Counted from the stretch's first letter, positions 33,886 to 46,600 are shown. The stretch is DNA of 64,000 nucleotides from Cryptomeria japonica (GCF_030272615.1 NC_081405.1:313740235-313804234); one strand, 5' to 3'. Notes: generated from the sequence alone by a model not told the origin. A program made the numbers and translations.

Positions 33886-34261
33886 TGTGGTTGTATGTGT
33901 ATGTCCCCAATCACATTTATTGGCTATTTGTGAATGGATATGTTTATGCCCATTCATGAAATGGTGTAAGTTATTGGAAGTGTTTGTCCCCAATGACAAG
34001 AGTTGGTGATTATGATTAGATGTGTGTCCCTAATCATAATTATTGTAAATAGATGTGTATGTCCATATTCATAACTGTAATGTTAGATAGATGTGTTTGT
34101 CCCTATCCAAACTTGTTGTAAGACCTTGGATAGATGTGTGTGTCCATATCCTTGGTTCCATGGGTAGAAGTGTTTGTCCCTATCCTTGGATGTAACTACC
34201 CTAAGCATAGTGAGGCTAGTTCCATTATTGCTTGAAATTAGTAGATGTGTATGTCCCTACT
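33886..34261 (+). repeat. Array of nine hairpins with a conserved loop
   Basis: About nine units, spaced 25-107 bp apart, share the loop-like core ATGTGTNTGTCC. Each core is flanked by a different word and its reverse complement. Stem pairs: TGTGGTTG/CAATCACA (33886-33915, one G-T), TGAATGG/CCATTCA (33931-33956), ATTGG/CCAAT (33973-33994), ATTATGATTAG/CTAATCATAAT (34009-34040), AATA/TATT (34048-34069, weak), GATAG/CTATC (34086-34107), GGATA/TATCC (34128-34151), GGGTAG/CTATCC (34162-34185, one G-T), AGTAG/CTACT (34240-34261). Different stems around one conserved loop suggest that the RNA structure, not the primary sequence, was kept. Confidence 0.8.
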
Positions 34262-34337
34262 ATTATCTTTATTATTTAGGGAGCTACTATATGTGGTCAT
34301 CAAGTATTGTGATCTACTTTCCCCCTATGTTCACATT

Positions 34338-34346
34338 AAGGGGGGA
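34338..34346 (+). other. Polypurine tract of element E
   Basis: AAGGGGGGA lies directly before the TGTTGGG start of the second LTR copy, about 75 bp after the last hairpin. Confidence 0.75.
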
Positions 34347-34576
34347 TGTTGGGAATTAGTATTCACATAGGTGTTAGAAATATTTGATCAAGGGATGCAT
34401 ATAATATTGATGCATAAAATAAATAGGTATTTTATTGTTTGTTGAGTAGATTTATATATTAGTGGTACATATGTATTGAGCGGTTAAAATAACTCATTAC
34501 GTTTAGGAAAGTTGTTTGGGGATTTTCCTATAAAATAGGATATGAGAATCCTATAAATATAAATGTATTTGATTAA
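34347..34576 (+). mobile_element. 3' LTR of element E (recognisable part)
   Basis: It starts TGTTGGGAATTAGTATTCACATA after the polypurine tract and follows the first copy to GTATTTGATTAA, then diverges. The right border is not determined. Confidence 0.65.
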
Positions 34577-35640
34577 AAATAAGAAGCATCATATTTTTTT
34601 TATATTTGAGTTTTTGTTGCTTCTATATTTCTACCCCAAATCTCTATAGAGATTTATCATACAAAAAGTTACAGGTGATAGAGTGTTCATTGTGCTAGTT
34701 ATCTAGAACTATGTTGATCTTTTGGATTGATGCACCAAAGAATTGTAATGTATGTTATCCATAGGTTGTGTGCTAATGTTTATTGGGTCCGTTTGAGTAT
34801 ATGTTTGGTAATGAATAGTGTGTCCCTTCTCCTAGAATAATGTGTGTACTTTTGGACAGAGCCTATTACATGTTTGATTTAAGTTTTATTATTGTGGCCA
34901 TCTTGCAGATGTAGTAATCTTGTTCTAGACCAAATTGTGGATAAAATAATCATTATATATAGTTGATCTAAGTTCGTTTTTAGTAGGTGAGTTGTTGTGA
35001 ATGTTTGAAAGATACGGTTGATGCATGCAAGTATGTGGGTGATGTTGTGTGAGTAGCGTCTCAATCATTATGTGTAGTTTTATTTGAAGATCATATGCAT
35101 TGTGTTATAATGTTTTGAATTTGATCAGATCAAGAAGAAACTAAGTTGATCAAATCAAGAAGAAACTAAGTATTTGGCCTTGAAAGTACACATTTCATAT
35201 CTCTTGTATTCTAATGAGATTGGTGTCTCATTTTGTGAGTTTGTGCTCAGTTGGATTAGAGTATTAGTGTCTCCTTTAGGTTGGTGCTTATAAATGTAAT
35301 TGGGAATCATTTTCTCCAATAGGTTGGTTCCTACATCATATTGTAAGTTATTTATATATATATGAGGTTGGATTTGGACAATAGATCCCAGTATCTATTC
35401 TCATAGGGTTTTTTCACTCATGAGATTGTGTTCATTTGTGTGGATGTATTAATTAGTTGATTCACAATTTAGGAAAGACTGGTAAATGCAATTAATTATT
35501 ATTTGTACTTGAGATTGGTTGTGATGCTTGCAAAAGTAATTGATCGTAATTAATGTTTGATCAAGTTAAAACTGGCATACACTAATTCACCCCTCTCTTG
35601 GCATATCCGTGTGCAAATTTATTAGATACGTATTAGAGAG
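34577..35640 (+). mobile_element. Copia-like LTR fragment, borders unclear
   Basis: The stretch ends with U5-like features: TCTCATAGGGTTTTTTCACTC near 35398-35420 and TAATTCACCCCTCTCTTGGCA near 35583-35603, which resemble the CACCCC..CTCT ends of copia LTRs. A direct duplication of about 25 bp (TGATCARATCAAGAAGAAAC, then TAAGT) lies at about 35123-35172. The left border with element E cannot be set. It may be the LTR of Copia-G with gag and most of integrase deleted. Confidence 0.4.
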
Positions 35641-35740
35641 AAGTTGCCATGGTTATTAGTATAACAAGATTGAAATAAATGAAGTATTGTAGGAATTTTT
35701 TAAGAAAGTGCTATATCAAAAGGGTTGAGAAAATTTTGGG

Positions 35741-35995
35741 TAAGTTTAATTCAAGATCTAATGAAGGTATTTTTCTTGGTTACTCTATGACAAACAAATC
35801 ACACAAATGTTACAATAAAAGGTTAAGAAGAATATTGGATTTTCTAATTTGAGTGTTGATGAGACAATACAGTCAACTATAACTAAAGGTCTAGATGAAG
35901 TTGATAATGATGAACTATTCCAAAGTGAAAATAAAAGTACAAGAAGTGAATTAGTAAATAAAGTTGCACAAACTCTATCCAAATATGTATAGAAT
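35741..35995 (+). pseudogene. Copia-G integrase C-terminal end and linker
   Basis: NSRSNEGIFLGYSMTNKSHK followed by CYNKRLRRI matches the conserved end of copia integrase and the start of the linker. The remaining linker is frame-shifted. Upstream gag, protease and the integrase core are missing. Confidence 0.7.
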
Positions 35996-36128
35996 AATTA
36001 CTCCAAATCAAATCATAGGAGATAAGAACAATGGAATATAGACCTAGAAAACAATTGAGAAATCAAATGAATGGGTACAATTTTCCTTACTGTCAAAAAT
36101 TGAACCATGTACCTATGTAGGGACTAGA

Positions 36129-36689
36129 AAAGATAAAGGATGGTTAGAAGTAATGGAGGAAGAACTAATTCAAAATGAGAAGAATGAAACTTGGGAGCTA
36201 CTTCCAACATCAAAGGACAATAATTTCATAGATACCAAATGGGATTTTAGAAACAAGTTGAATAAATATAGAAAAGTAATCTTAGATAAGGATGGACTAA
36301 TATGCAAAGGATATGCTCAAGTTGAGAGAGTTGATTTTGAGGATAAATTTTCTCTACTAGTAAGATTAGAAAAATTACAATATTTTTGGCATTGTCAACA
36401 ATCAAAAAGTTCAAAGTATGTCAAATGGATATTGAAACAGCATTTTTAAATGGATATTTAGAAGAAGTCTACATTGAACAACATGAAGGATTTTAACTTT
36501 AAGATAAAGTAGATTTTGTAGGTAGATTAAAAAGGGTCCTCTGTGGACTCAAAAAAGCCTCTAGAGCATGGTATTCAAGATTTGATAAATACTTGTAATA
36601 GTAAGGATTCAACAAAGGTACAAAAATAGCAATATATACATAAAAATTGAAGTTAATCATTTGTTGATTATTGTTGTTTATGTGGATGG
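36129..36689 (+). pseudogene. Copia-G reverse transcriptase, first half
   Basis: An open stretch (36153-36449) shows MEEELIQNEKNETWELLPTS, then DTKWDFRNKLN, ICKGYAQVERVDFEDKFSLL and VRLE. After a frameshift come the DIETAFLNGYLEE-type region, LCGLKKASRAWYSRFDKYL in another frame, and VVYVDG at 36677-36689. The last catalytic Asp of YVDD reads Gly. The insertion at 36690 cuts the frame there. Confidence 0.75.
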
Positions 36690-39600
36690 TGTTACCTATT
36701 TTCGCTAGCAAGCTCAATTAGGTAGAACTTTAGTGCTTTTAACATACAAAAGGTACATATTTATTTTGCTATTATTACATTCATGTGCATGAAAAGAGAA
36801 AATAAGATTAGGTTACCATGATTACAAATTCAAAACAGTATGAGAATACACATTTTTCTGAAAAAGAGTAGTCTTTATTGATATGAATGTGTAATGTCTC
36901 ACACAAATCTCAAGACAAACTGATATGTATTTGTGAATGCATAATATGTAAATGTACATAAGAGAAGGTGACTCATCATTGCCTAAATGACAAGTCCTAA
37001 TTGAGCTCCCTTGTGTTATCCTTGGTTCACCACCTAGCTTGCATCCATCTGCACCTTCCTTGCTCCTGAGTACTTGCATTTGAGGAAAATTGTGTTAGAG
37101 CAATGAGAGACATCATTTCTTATATACACATGCATATGCAAACACATAATACATCCCTCATATGCATACAAGCAGTCAGCATGCCATATAAATCCAGGAA
37201 AATAAATATCAAATCAAGTCATGAAGGAGAAATCAAAGCATGTAGTGTTTTGTCTAACTTGTTTGATTCATGTGTAGATACATCGAAAGTAACTTTCTAT
37301 TCATCGAATTACATCATGTGGGGTAAAATGTGGCTCCCACAAGGGTTGAACCCAACATGTTGTCATATGAAAAGCCAAACAATACAATGGCAGAAAATTG
37401 AAGACCATAACACGTATAAGAACACCAAGGAATGATTGCAATGATGTGCGCAAGGTATTAGATAGTGATGTAGCAACAAAAGCAAATTCAAACACAGTTG
37501 ACAATGCCTACAAGCATGGACAATCAACATTAATCAAAGGGTCTGATATATAAAAGAGTGTATCATTTGAGCATTTATGTACAGCCATTTTTGAAGGTAG
37601 CCACAGATCATATGACTGTTATAAAAGTTATAAGGACAGAATGAGCTTTGATACTCTGAGCACCATTGACATAGTAGCAAGATTATAAAAATGCACAGTC
37701 ATGGGTAATAAGATGCAATCACATGAAGCTAAATCACATGAAGAGCTTGATCAACCAGTAGTCTTCAAAGGTAGCTATGAACAATGAAAAGATCTCAATG
37801 AAGTGCATAGACTTATCTCAGTCACATAAGGGAGTATGATCAAACAATGAGTAGCTTACTATTTTTGTTGCAGTATATATAAAATCACAAAGGATTCAAG
37901 CACATTATGATCATATCTCTGCTAGTGGATAGTCATAAGCATGGATTGGGCAGGGTATTCACAAGCATCAGTGATAGGATATTCAAGCCCCATCAAAGGC
38001 ATTAATGAGAATCTTTGACTATCACAACCATGATTTAGAGCAACTTATGAGCAAATTTGGAGTAAACTTCATGCAGCCAATCACTATTGTGACAGTCCCA
38101 AAGAGGTTATAGCAGTAGTGACAAATATGCAAACATGAACATCAAATAAGAATGACTCATGGATATACTTTAAGGGTAGGTCACCATCATGAGTAATCAC
38201 AGCCTTAGGTCTAGTAACAATGATTGTGTGAACATTTAAAGACAAGTCCTACATAATAATATTAGTAAGAGGACACTATATCAAAATATAGTCAATCATG
38301 AAGCAGTCCTACTAGAAGTGAATATTGTAGCCCTTTGACAGCTAGTTCAAGATGTCTCAGAACCATGAAATCATAGACATAGTCATATACCAAGGGGCAC
38401 ATTATAAATTTCAAAAGAAGTCATATATCAGTGGCATGATGCACAAGAGATGGATTAGAAAATGATTATCATGTACTATCACAATGATGTTCAATTCCAA
38501 AAGTTGGCAGTGCTAATGAGAAGACCTAATGCATAGTCATAAAGAAGGGAAAGCACAATCATGACAGTCACATTTCTCATAATCCAGCTACAATTAGAAA
38601 GGGTATTTAGCACTTGGTGCTCAAATCATAGCTATGAGCATGTACATTGAACAAGGTCATAGAATGGGGCCTCCAGTCTATAGAGAATAAATGATAGAAC
38701 CACATACTTCATCATGAAACCAAAAGATAGCATTTGAGAAGATCATATAAGGTATTGTTACAACATTGAAGATACCATAATTTTTGAAGAGACCAAAAGC
38801 CTTCATATAGTGATTAGATATTGGCAGATGATATAAGAAGCCTCCTAGGGGCATAGAAGATTCACCAAGAATGCAAATACAATCATGTGCCAACTATTAT
38901 CCATTTAGCATACATAGAGGCAACTTGTTGCTGAAGTGAGGGAGGTACAGTCAAAATAAGTGGTGTGATTTCAATCAATCAAAATAGTTGAGAATCATGC
39001 CTCACAAAGAACTTTCAAAACAGTGAGAAATAAATGCCATGATGTTGTCAAAGTCAGTCATAGCTTCATCTAAAACAGTTAGCAACTAAGGATCCTTTCA
39101 TGAGAAGAGAGCAACACAATGATAGTGTATCACAAGAGCATGTTGGAGGTGATTATGCTAACGATTGATTCCATGGCTCAGAGAAGCTGAGCAACCTTAT
39201 TTACTGACATCATATTCATAAAGGGTAGCCATAAAGTAATGTGTATGGATCTAACATTCAATATTAGAAGCATGAATATGTTTTCAAGAAGCAGCTATGG
39301 TGGTCAATAATTGTCAAACGGGTTATTTTTTGCAATCCAAACCATTACTTGATCACCATATAATGAAAAAGTATCAACAATTGATCATTGTCAAAACAAT
39401 CCCAGACCCTATAATCATAAAGATCTCATTCAAATATAAATTGTGGATTTAAAGAGGAATATTTCACATTCATTAGTCTTTGAGGGTAGAGCGGGTCTGA
39501 GGTTCTTATAGGCAAAATCAGAAAGTATAAGTCAGTAAGATGAAGGTCTTTATGAACCAAAGAGTAATGAAAAAAGAAAAAGGGTTTGTAGTAGCAGTCA

Positions 39601-41711
39601 TGTGTCTAGTAATGAGCAGCCATGAAAATCACAAGAGTTACAATCTTCAATCTTCGTAGCAACATTCATAGTGATAGCTCGATGAAAACCCTTGGTGATT
39701 CAAAGCTAGTTACTATGGATAGAGTTGAGAGGGATTGTCATAAAAGCTACCAGTTGCAGCACTAAAAATTCATACAAAAACAGTTCCAACCATTCATCAG
39801 GCCTAATAGAGTAAATAACAAGGGTAGAATCAAGTATGTTGATAAATATATGAAGTAGCAAAATAGAGTCAAACTTCAAACTAAAATAAATTAGTAAAAG
39901 AATAGCCAAATATTGAGACAGATTGTAGATGGGAGAAGCCGAAATAATTAATATTAACTCAAAGCCCATAAAAAAATTTCACTCATGAAAACAATCACTG
40001 ATATCAGAAGGAAAAACTCCAAGAAATCATCTGGCAATGACAGCAAATATAGGGGTACGGGTTGGAGATCACAACCATAACTTCAAGAAAAGAACAAATC
40101 TAAAATAGGAAGACTTACCTCGCTTGTACAAGTTCTTTGCTCTTGAAGGTCAAGAAGCAGTAATGGAGTGTGTTTGAGGCCGAAACCCAAGGACTTCAGT
40201 GTGGTCAAGATAAAACAACAGAAGTAGAGTTTTAGAAATGACAGTAGAGCAAGAAAATGCAAAGAAATTTGCTAATCAACAGAGATGTGAACTAAAAAGT
40301 ATACCTCACAGCTCAAACCCCAGTTTCCTCATGGCAGTTGTCCCTCAAGAAACTAAAAATTTGTAACAAATAAAAGAGGATGTCTTTCATCTTTTTGCTC
40401 TTTTGTGTTAGGATTGCAAACCCTAGAGCAGCTTGAGAATAAATAAAGTTTTGCCTTTATTTTATTTTTGGAAAGAGACTTATTGTATTATGTGAAGTGT
40501 TTTGTAAACACTATTTAAGAATAAGTTGAATTCTTTAAGGTTTATGTGTATGTCCTTTGCATTATTTCAAATTTTTAAGTCTTTTACTTAAGTGATGTTG
40601 ATCGCCTTAGGTAAGAGATAGTTTTTAAATGCACAATGGAGTGTTAGCAAGAGTTTTCAAATATGTTTTGGAGATGTTTCAACATGTGGGAGTTAAAATA
40701 GGTAATTTTTCCACCTAATGGTGAGTTCTTCTTTAGTCAGAGAGTCCACATGGATAGAGATTGAGTCAAAGAGGCGTTTCAAGCTCTTAACCCATTGTTT
40801 CACTTAGTTTCATCCCTAATTTGAAGGGATTTTTAGTTACATCCAAGTCAAGGAGGTTGTTTTCATTTTGACAACTCCTTGTGCATTTTAAGAAGGATTT
40901 TCTTTCAATTAGAGTCTTGATTTAGTGGAGAGTTGACAACTCATTATTTTGAGAGATAAAATTTAAATTTGAATTTTGGGGAGGCTTATTGTATAAGTGA
41001 TTGTTTTTCACTCTATCTTCTCTGGTTCAGAGTTCTATTTTTGTAGACTTGTGCAGTAGCAATTTTTCAAACTTTTGTAACTCATTTCTGATGAATAATA
41101 TTCAGATTTAGTAAGCATTTATAGATTTGGAATGCAAATAGCTCCTACTTCTCAATAAACAAGTTTGTTCTCCTTCTTATCATTTCTTGGTTTTCAAGTG
41201 TTGTTTGTGAGTTCTATTATGAAATATTGTGTTATCCTTTATTTTATCAAATTCCTTCAATGTTGAATGCTAAGAATGTTATGTCATAGTGCAAGTCTAT
41301 GTTAATGTTTTCATTCTTTTGGATTAAAACTGTCAGAACCTCATTGTTCTCCTTTTTTGTATACATTAGAAAGTTGAAGCCTTTCATAAGAATCATTTTT
41401 GCAAGCATAAGTAACAAAGTTGTGAGATTACATAACTTCAATCCTTGAACATTTTGTGAGTTTGTAAGCATTTTATATCATTTTTTCAGTCATTGGTGGA
41501 TCACCTAGCACTAGTTTCTTCATTTTCTGCATATCTTTCTATCCCTTTTCCAATCAAAGTTTTAGTTAGTTTTAGGTGATCTAATAGGAAGCTAGCCTAT
41601 AATCTGGAGGTCTGCTCTCATTAATAAGATACCCACAACCTAAGAGTAGTCCCATGTTTCATAGGATTGTAGGTATTTCACACTTGCATCAGGTGCAAAT
41701 CCATGTGACAA
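36690..41711. mobile_element. Unclassified 5 kb insertion in Copia-G
   Basis: The reverse transcriptase of Copia-G is interrupted exactly at its active site. TGGATGG is present on both sides (36683-36689 and 41712-41718), a 7 bp match that may be a target duplication. The insertion starts TGTTACCTATTTTC and ends ATCCATGTGACAA. It has no recognisable transposase, gag or pol. Most of 37500-40100 is repetitive-looking, rich in AATCATGA- and CATAGTCAT-like words. I cannot find a pair of LTRs or long terminal inverted repeats. Confidence 0.55.
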
Positions 41712-42420
41712 TGGATGGCATTGTCTTTGGATGTAGCAATGACGCAATGTACAAAGAATTTTGAGATGCCAATGATTGGTGAGTTGTCTTTATTTCTTGG
41801 ACTATAAATTTCTTAGTTAGAAAAGGGTATATTCATATCTCAAACCAAGAATATAAAAAAAAATGTTCAACAAGTTCAAGATAGTAGAGTGCAAACTAAT
41901 AAGTACAATTGTGGTTGTTGAGTGTAAATTGAGCAAATATGATGACCTAGATTTGGGAAATTATACCTTGTATAGGTCAATTATTGGTAGTTTATTGTAT
42001 GCAAGCAGTAGGTATGATAGCTAAGTTTTAGGTGGAACCTAAAGAAACCCATGTCAAGGCAGTAAAACTAATTTTCATATATCTGAATGCTACATTGGAT
42101 TTTGGTTTATGGTATACTAAGAGTCATAAGTTCACATTAAATACACACTTAGATGTATATTGGGACATAAGTGTAGATGATAAAAAGATTACAAGTGGAA
42201 AAGATTGGAGAAATTATGCATCTTAGTTGAGAAAAAAGTAGGACTCAATATCCCTATCTATAGTAGAAGCAAAGTACATTGTAGTAGTTTCTTGTTGCAC
42301 CTAAGTTTTATGGATGATACAAAATTTCAAGGAAATGAAAGTAGAGTTTGATGAGTTCATTTCTATTCTTTCTGATAATGCAAATGCCATAAATATTTTC
42401 AAGAAACTAGTAATGCATTA
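41712..42420 (+). pseudogene. Copia-G reverse transcriptase end and RNase H
   Basis: Coding resumes with DGIVFGCSNDAMYKEF, then FEMPMIGELSLFLGL-type, IHISNQEYKKKMFNKFKIVE, YRSIIGSLLYAS, EPKETHVKAVKLIFIYLNAT (42032 onward) and LWYTKSHKFTLNTHLDVYWD. The RNase H has VEAKYIVVVSCCT and LSDNANAINIFKKLVMH, and is cut at 42420 by gypsy element H. Several frameshifts and stops are present. Confidence 0.75.
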
Positions 42421-43538
42421 TATTGACTCTGAATTTTACTCTGAAAGCAAACAGCCTTATGGGAAATTCAGTGATGGGGGGCCAAATTGTTCGAGACTCA
42501 TTGAATGACCTCCAGGTTTGAGAAGTCATCTCTTCCTTATGTTTTGAGAAAAGGGGAAGAAGGAAACTTAAAACAACAAGATCTAAACTACTGAGGCAAT
42601 ACGCCAGAGCATTTTATAAAAATATTAATCAGCATATAAAACCCAAAGACATGTAGTTTTAAAGCCCATTCAACAATCTACATATCCGAACAGAACCACA
42701 ACTAAGATACAATCAAAATTCCTTTGCAACATAAAGAAATGTCAATCATGCATCTACCAGATAACAAGTGCAAAACATAGTTTAATCGATAGAGTCTTAG
42801 ATATGTATTTACAAAGTTATCAAAATCACAAGGGAAAAGCACAGAAAACCATCAAAGTATGCTGAAAAGAGGCATCACAAAGGTTGCAAGCACAATCTAA
42901 TTAACCTTCTTCAGAACACAGTAACAGCTAAAAGGCTGAAATTCTATCTAAGAAAATTGTTTCTTTTTTTTAAGTTATGAACCCCCATAACAAGGAAAAG
43001 CAAGCATAAATAGAGCCCACGGCTCTTCTAATAGCCCAAACATCCACCAGCCAAGCACAACCACCCTTGAAACAAAAAAATGATGTCATGGCATTCTGTA
43101 GGAACACACCAAGAAAAACGGCCTTCGAAGTTGTTACTTCCACCCAGTCACGACGATCTTCATACCCACTTGAAACAAAAAAGCCATGTCATGGTACTAC
43201 CTAGCAGACCACACACACTAAAGGACACATGGAAGCTCAGGGGAACCTCTACGAAAGAGCCTCCCAATCAAAATACTACCAACTACGCGGATATGCCACA
43301 TGTCTCCATCTTTCTCAAACCACAAGGCGGGGCCCAAAAGAAATGTCGAGTCACCAGAACCGATCCATTTGTCACCTCCGCGTTGCTTCAGACTTCAAAT
43401 CATAAAACACGGGTCATCGGGGCAATGCCAAGATGACATTTGGCCCGTATGTCGAGCGCAACTAGAAAGTTAAAGAAATAAACAAGGCATCCCGATCAAA
43501 AATTTGCCCGCAGACTTTAACTGAAAATAATGTGAACA
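42421..43538 (-). mobile_element. 3' LTR of element H
   Basis: On the plus strand it runs TATTGACTCTGAATTTTACT...AATAATGTGAACA, 1118 bp, and aligns with 55328-56444 throughout. The expected outer TGTTGACTC has become TATTGACTC. Open frames inside it are not genes. Confidence 0.9.
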
Positions 43539-43645
43539 TTTCTTTGCGACTAAAAGGGGGAATTCTGCCTCCGAAATACAAGAACCCAAATTGTTGGTTC
43601 AAAGACCATACTTCATGCTAGGACAGGGTGGAGCAGATCAAAGAC

Positions 43646-46600
43646 CTACTGCAAGGAGATCCAATCTTCCTCAAGGGGAAACACTTGCAATTCAAAATTC
43701 TGATAATGCTGATCTAGGTAGATAATTTCATCAAAAGGCAAGCTGACTGGTTCATCATGGACCAACTTCAGGAGTGCATAGAGCTGAGTTAAGGGGTGCA
43801 GGAGACGCTCAACCTCCTCCATAGAGGTGGGATCACTCAGGTGTTGGATGAAAGATCTGTCCTGTTGCAAATGCTCAACCTGACTTAATACTTGGTTTAC
43901 TCCTAGTACGGAACCATCCGCAGGGAACGGAGAAGGTAAGCCTAATGAGACAAACCTCTTTATACGCTGCTTGATATCTAGGATGGAGATTTGCAAGGAC
44001 TCAAGTGTTGCTAATACATGCATGATCACCCTATGATGATTCATGAAAATATTCATCTTCTTGATCAATTGTCAGTGGTTTGCTATCCCCTTTCCTCTCA
44101 ATTCTTCATCTTGGGCTGCGTATAACATTTGGATTAGGTCCTGAGCCATGGGGATCTTAGGACCGAAGATGACCATAAAGTAGTTGACAAGGTCTCCTGC
44201 CTTGATGCAAAGGGATTGCGCTTCTCGAATGAATCTCAGCACGGGTTGCAGTGAGGGGCTATACTTCTTAACTCTCCCAATAGGAAACATACAATTCAGT
44301 TAGAATTGATGAAAAATCTTGAGAAACCTACACGGGGGGGAGGAATACTTAGCAACTGCAAAACTTCTTCGCTCTTGGAACCTACTTCATGCTACAACTC
44401 TTTGCACCTATTTTTCTCGATGATCACCTAGCTTTCCAGAGCAAGGATCTTAGTGCTTCCGTCTTGCACTGCTTGCTGGAGCTGCACTGTACGATCCCAT
44501 TCTTGCTGCAACAAAATGTTATGTCTAGGAATTTCCTTTCGAACAATTCTAGACTATCCTCCCTACTCCGGAGCTCTACTTCAAATCTTGTTTTCTCCTC
44601 TGAGAGCATAATCTATGAATCACTCAATTGTCAGGCGTACTCTTCTTTTAGACAAACTTCTTCGCACAACTGAACTTGTACTTGGGTGGCATCTCTCAAA
44701 GCTTCTCTTAGCTGTTGGATCTCCAGGTCTTCCTCCTACAATTCTTTTAAGGCTGCACTCCTTGTCACTTCCTGGCCCTTCAATTGGGTTCTCACATTAT
44801 TCAGGGTTGACTACAGCTTTCTCTTCTCTGAATTAGCTTGCGTCAACAAACCTTGCAAGCGATTAATTTTTGAGCTTTGTGCCTTGTCTTCCTTCCTCTG
44901 TTGGTTCAGGGACTCTCGGAGGTGCGCATTTTCCACTTGTATTTTCTCCAAGCGGCAGATCTTCCTGATGAAATCTGAAGACACAGCCTTTGAAGTTTCT
45001 TCCATCATTTCCACCTTTTTAGATGTCGTGGCATTTTGAGGGCTGGCACCGATAGCATGCAAGATGTAGTCATTTGGTCTCATTTGGGACTCTGGCTTGT
45101 CGACCCTTGGGAAAAGGTTTGCAAAAAAAAGGCAATCTTTCTCATCACTAAAATGTGTTTGCAAGTGTGGATGGGTTGGACGGGCACCTTCCTTTTTTTT
45201 TCGCTTGCCCGTCTTACTGATGCAAGTAGTCATGGAATAGGCGACTTGCTGTTGGAAATCATCTGGGTTATCAATAGCCTGGCCTATAAAAGTTGTGCCA
45301 GGGGGAACCGCAAAGGGGAACTGGGAAATAGGCTCACCCAAAGTGGTCTGAATAGGATGAGCAAGGGCTGACGGAGAAAATAATGGGAAGAAGGGAGAGG
45401 CTCTGGATGGAAAAGGGCTTGTGGACGCTATTCCCATAATCGAAGAGGGAGTTGATTCTCCAAAACCAAGACTACACGACACAGATGTTGCTTCAAACAT
45501 TTGCACGGGAAACGCTACGGGGATGAAGGTAGGAGCCGAGAAAGGGATGGAAGCCTACAAGAATACATCTTTAGGTTTAACCGGTGTTCTGGCGGGTGCC
45601 AATGTAAGGGCAGTGGGGACCTGGGTTTGCATTGTGACAGGAGGGACAGCAGAGGAAAAAGCTTGAGCAGAAGATAAAGGTAAAGAAGGGCATACTTGAA
45701 CTGTTGAAGTCACCACCCGCTGTGAATCTGAGGGGACTCCTGGGGTCTGGGGAGGCAGACTCTTCTTTGTTGCACTCAAATGTTTTTTTTCCCTTGGAGG
45801 GGAGTCATCTTCCTGCTTCTCATCTTTTCTTTTACTAGCCTGGGAATGGGGCCTGCGAGTGGAACTAACTAGAGGGAGGAGGATTTGAGGTTCTATATCT
45901 TGTTCTTTGATACTTATAATCTCTACCTCCTATCGCGAGGCCACCTCGGGGGATGATTCACCTGTCTCTTCATCAGATTTATTTAGCTGACACCATTCTC
46001 GCTCGAAGCACTCGTCTAAAGGGGCATTTCCAATATTACCTCTAGGCTGACTTACTTCTTGCCGATAAATCCAAAAATCTTCCCCCTTTTTCTTGGGCCA
46101 AGCTTCCGCTCTCATACTTTCTAACATCGTCTGAGGAATAGGCTTTGCGGGGTTGAACCTTTGCAGGACTGAATAGAAACTCAACCACGGGGGGTGCTTA
46201 AGGACATGGAAATCATCAAGACCCTCATACAAACCTGGGTCATCAACCCGAGGGTTTATACACCCCTCCCATGAGCTCTATGGCTCATGCTTTACTACAT
46301 TCTTTCTCTTACTGAGGCAACCATCAAGGTCGTAGCTCCAAGATTCATCGATCACTACCAGCCCAAGCTATGCTAGCTTAGACGTCAAGACATCTTCTGT
46401 GACCTTTCCCCTCACTAGAGTGATTGGGCCAATGGCCTTGTGATCTTCGAAGATGGAGGTATCATGCTTACCCACCCCAATGGCTCTCTCAATCCTCACC
46501 AACTATCATGTGATTTATAGAGCCAGGGTACTCTCGGTAACATAGATGGGCAGATGGAAAGGCTCCTCGGAAAACCCATGCACTCGAACAAAAGAAAAAT

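Larger units (their letters stand above)
32378..34576 (+). mobile_element. Element E, small non-coding LTR element
   Basis: Two copies of a sequence starting TGTTGGGAATTAGT lie at 32378 and 34347 and align for about 215-230 bp to GTATTTGATTAA (32592 and 34576). They include a TATA box (32568-32574 in the first). A polypurine tract AAGGGGGGA (34338-34346) directly precedes the second copy. The LTR 3' ends cannot be fixed, because the copies stop aligning, and no primer binding site is certain. The internal 1.7 kb has no credible protein frame but carries a hairpin array at its 3' end. It resembles TRIM or LARD-type non-autonomous elements. Confidence 0.65.

Noticed and set aside
33886-34261. 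CRISPR-like array
   Set aside because: The conserved unit is only about 12 bp and is itself the loop of inverted repeats; the spacing is irregular and the context is a plant retroelement.
37330-37360. GGGTTGAACCC, like a tRNA B box, as a possible SINE
   Set aside because: No A box at the right distance, no repeat copy and no A-rich tail were found.
40535-40560. ATGTGTATGTCC flanked by AAGG and CCTT, like an isolated hairpin unit of element E
   Set aside because: The stem is only 4 bp and overlaps the core differently; one occurrence may be chance.
43080-43436. 118-codon frame, with a 115-codon counterpart at 55990-56337
   Set aside because: These are the two copies of the same LTR; the frame is a by-product of LTR sequence and has no protein resemblance.
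45036-45371. 111-codon plus-strand frame
   Set aside because: It is antisense to the coiled-coil part of the extra ORF of element H and mirrors its codon pattern.
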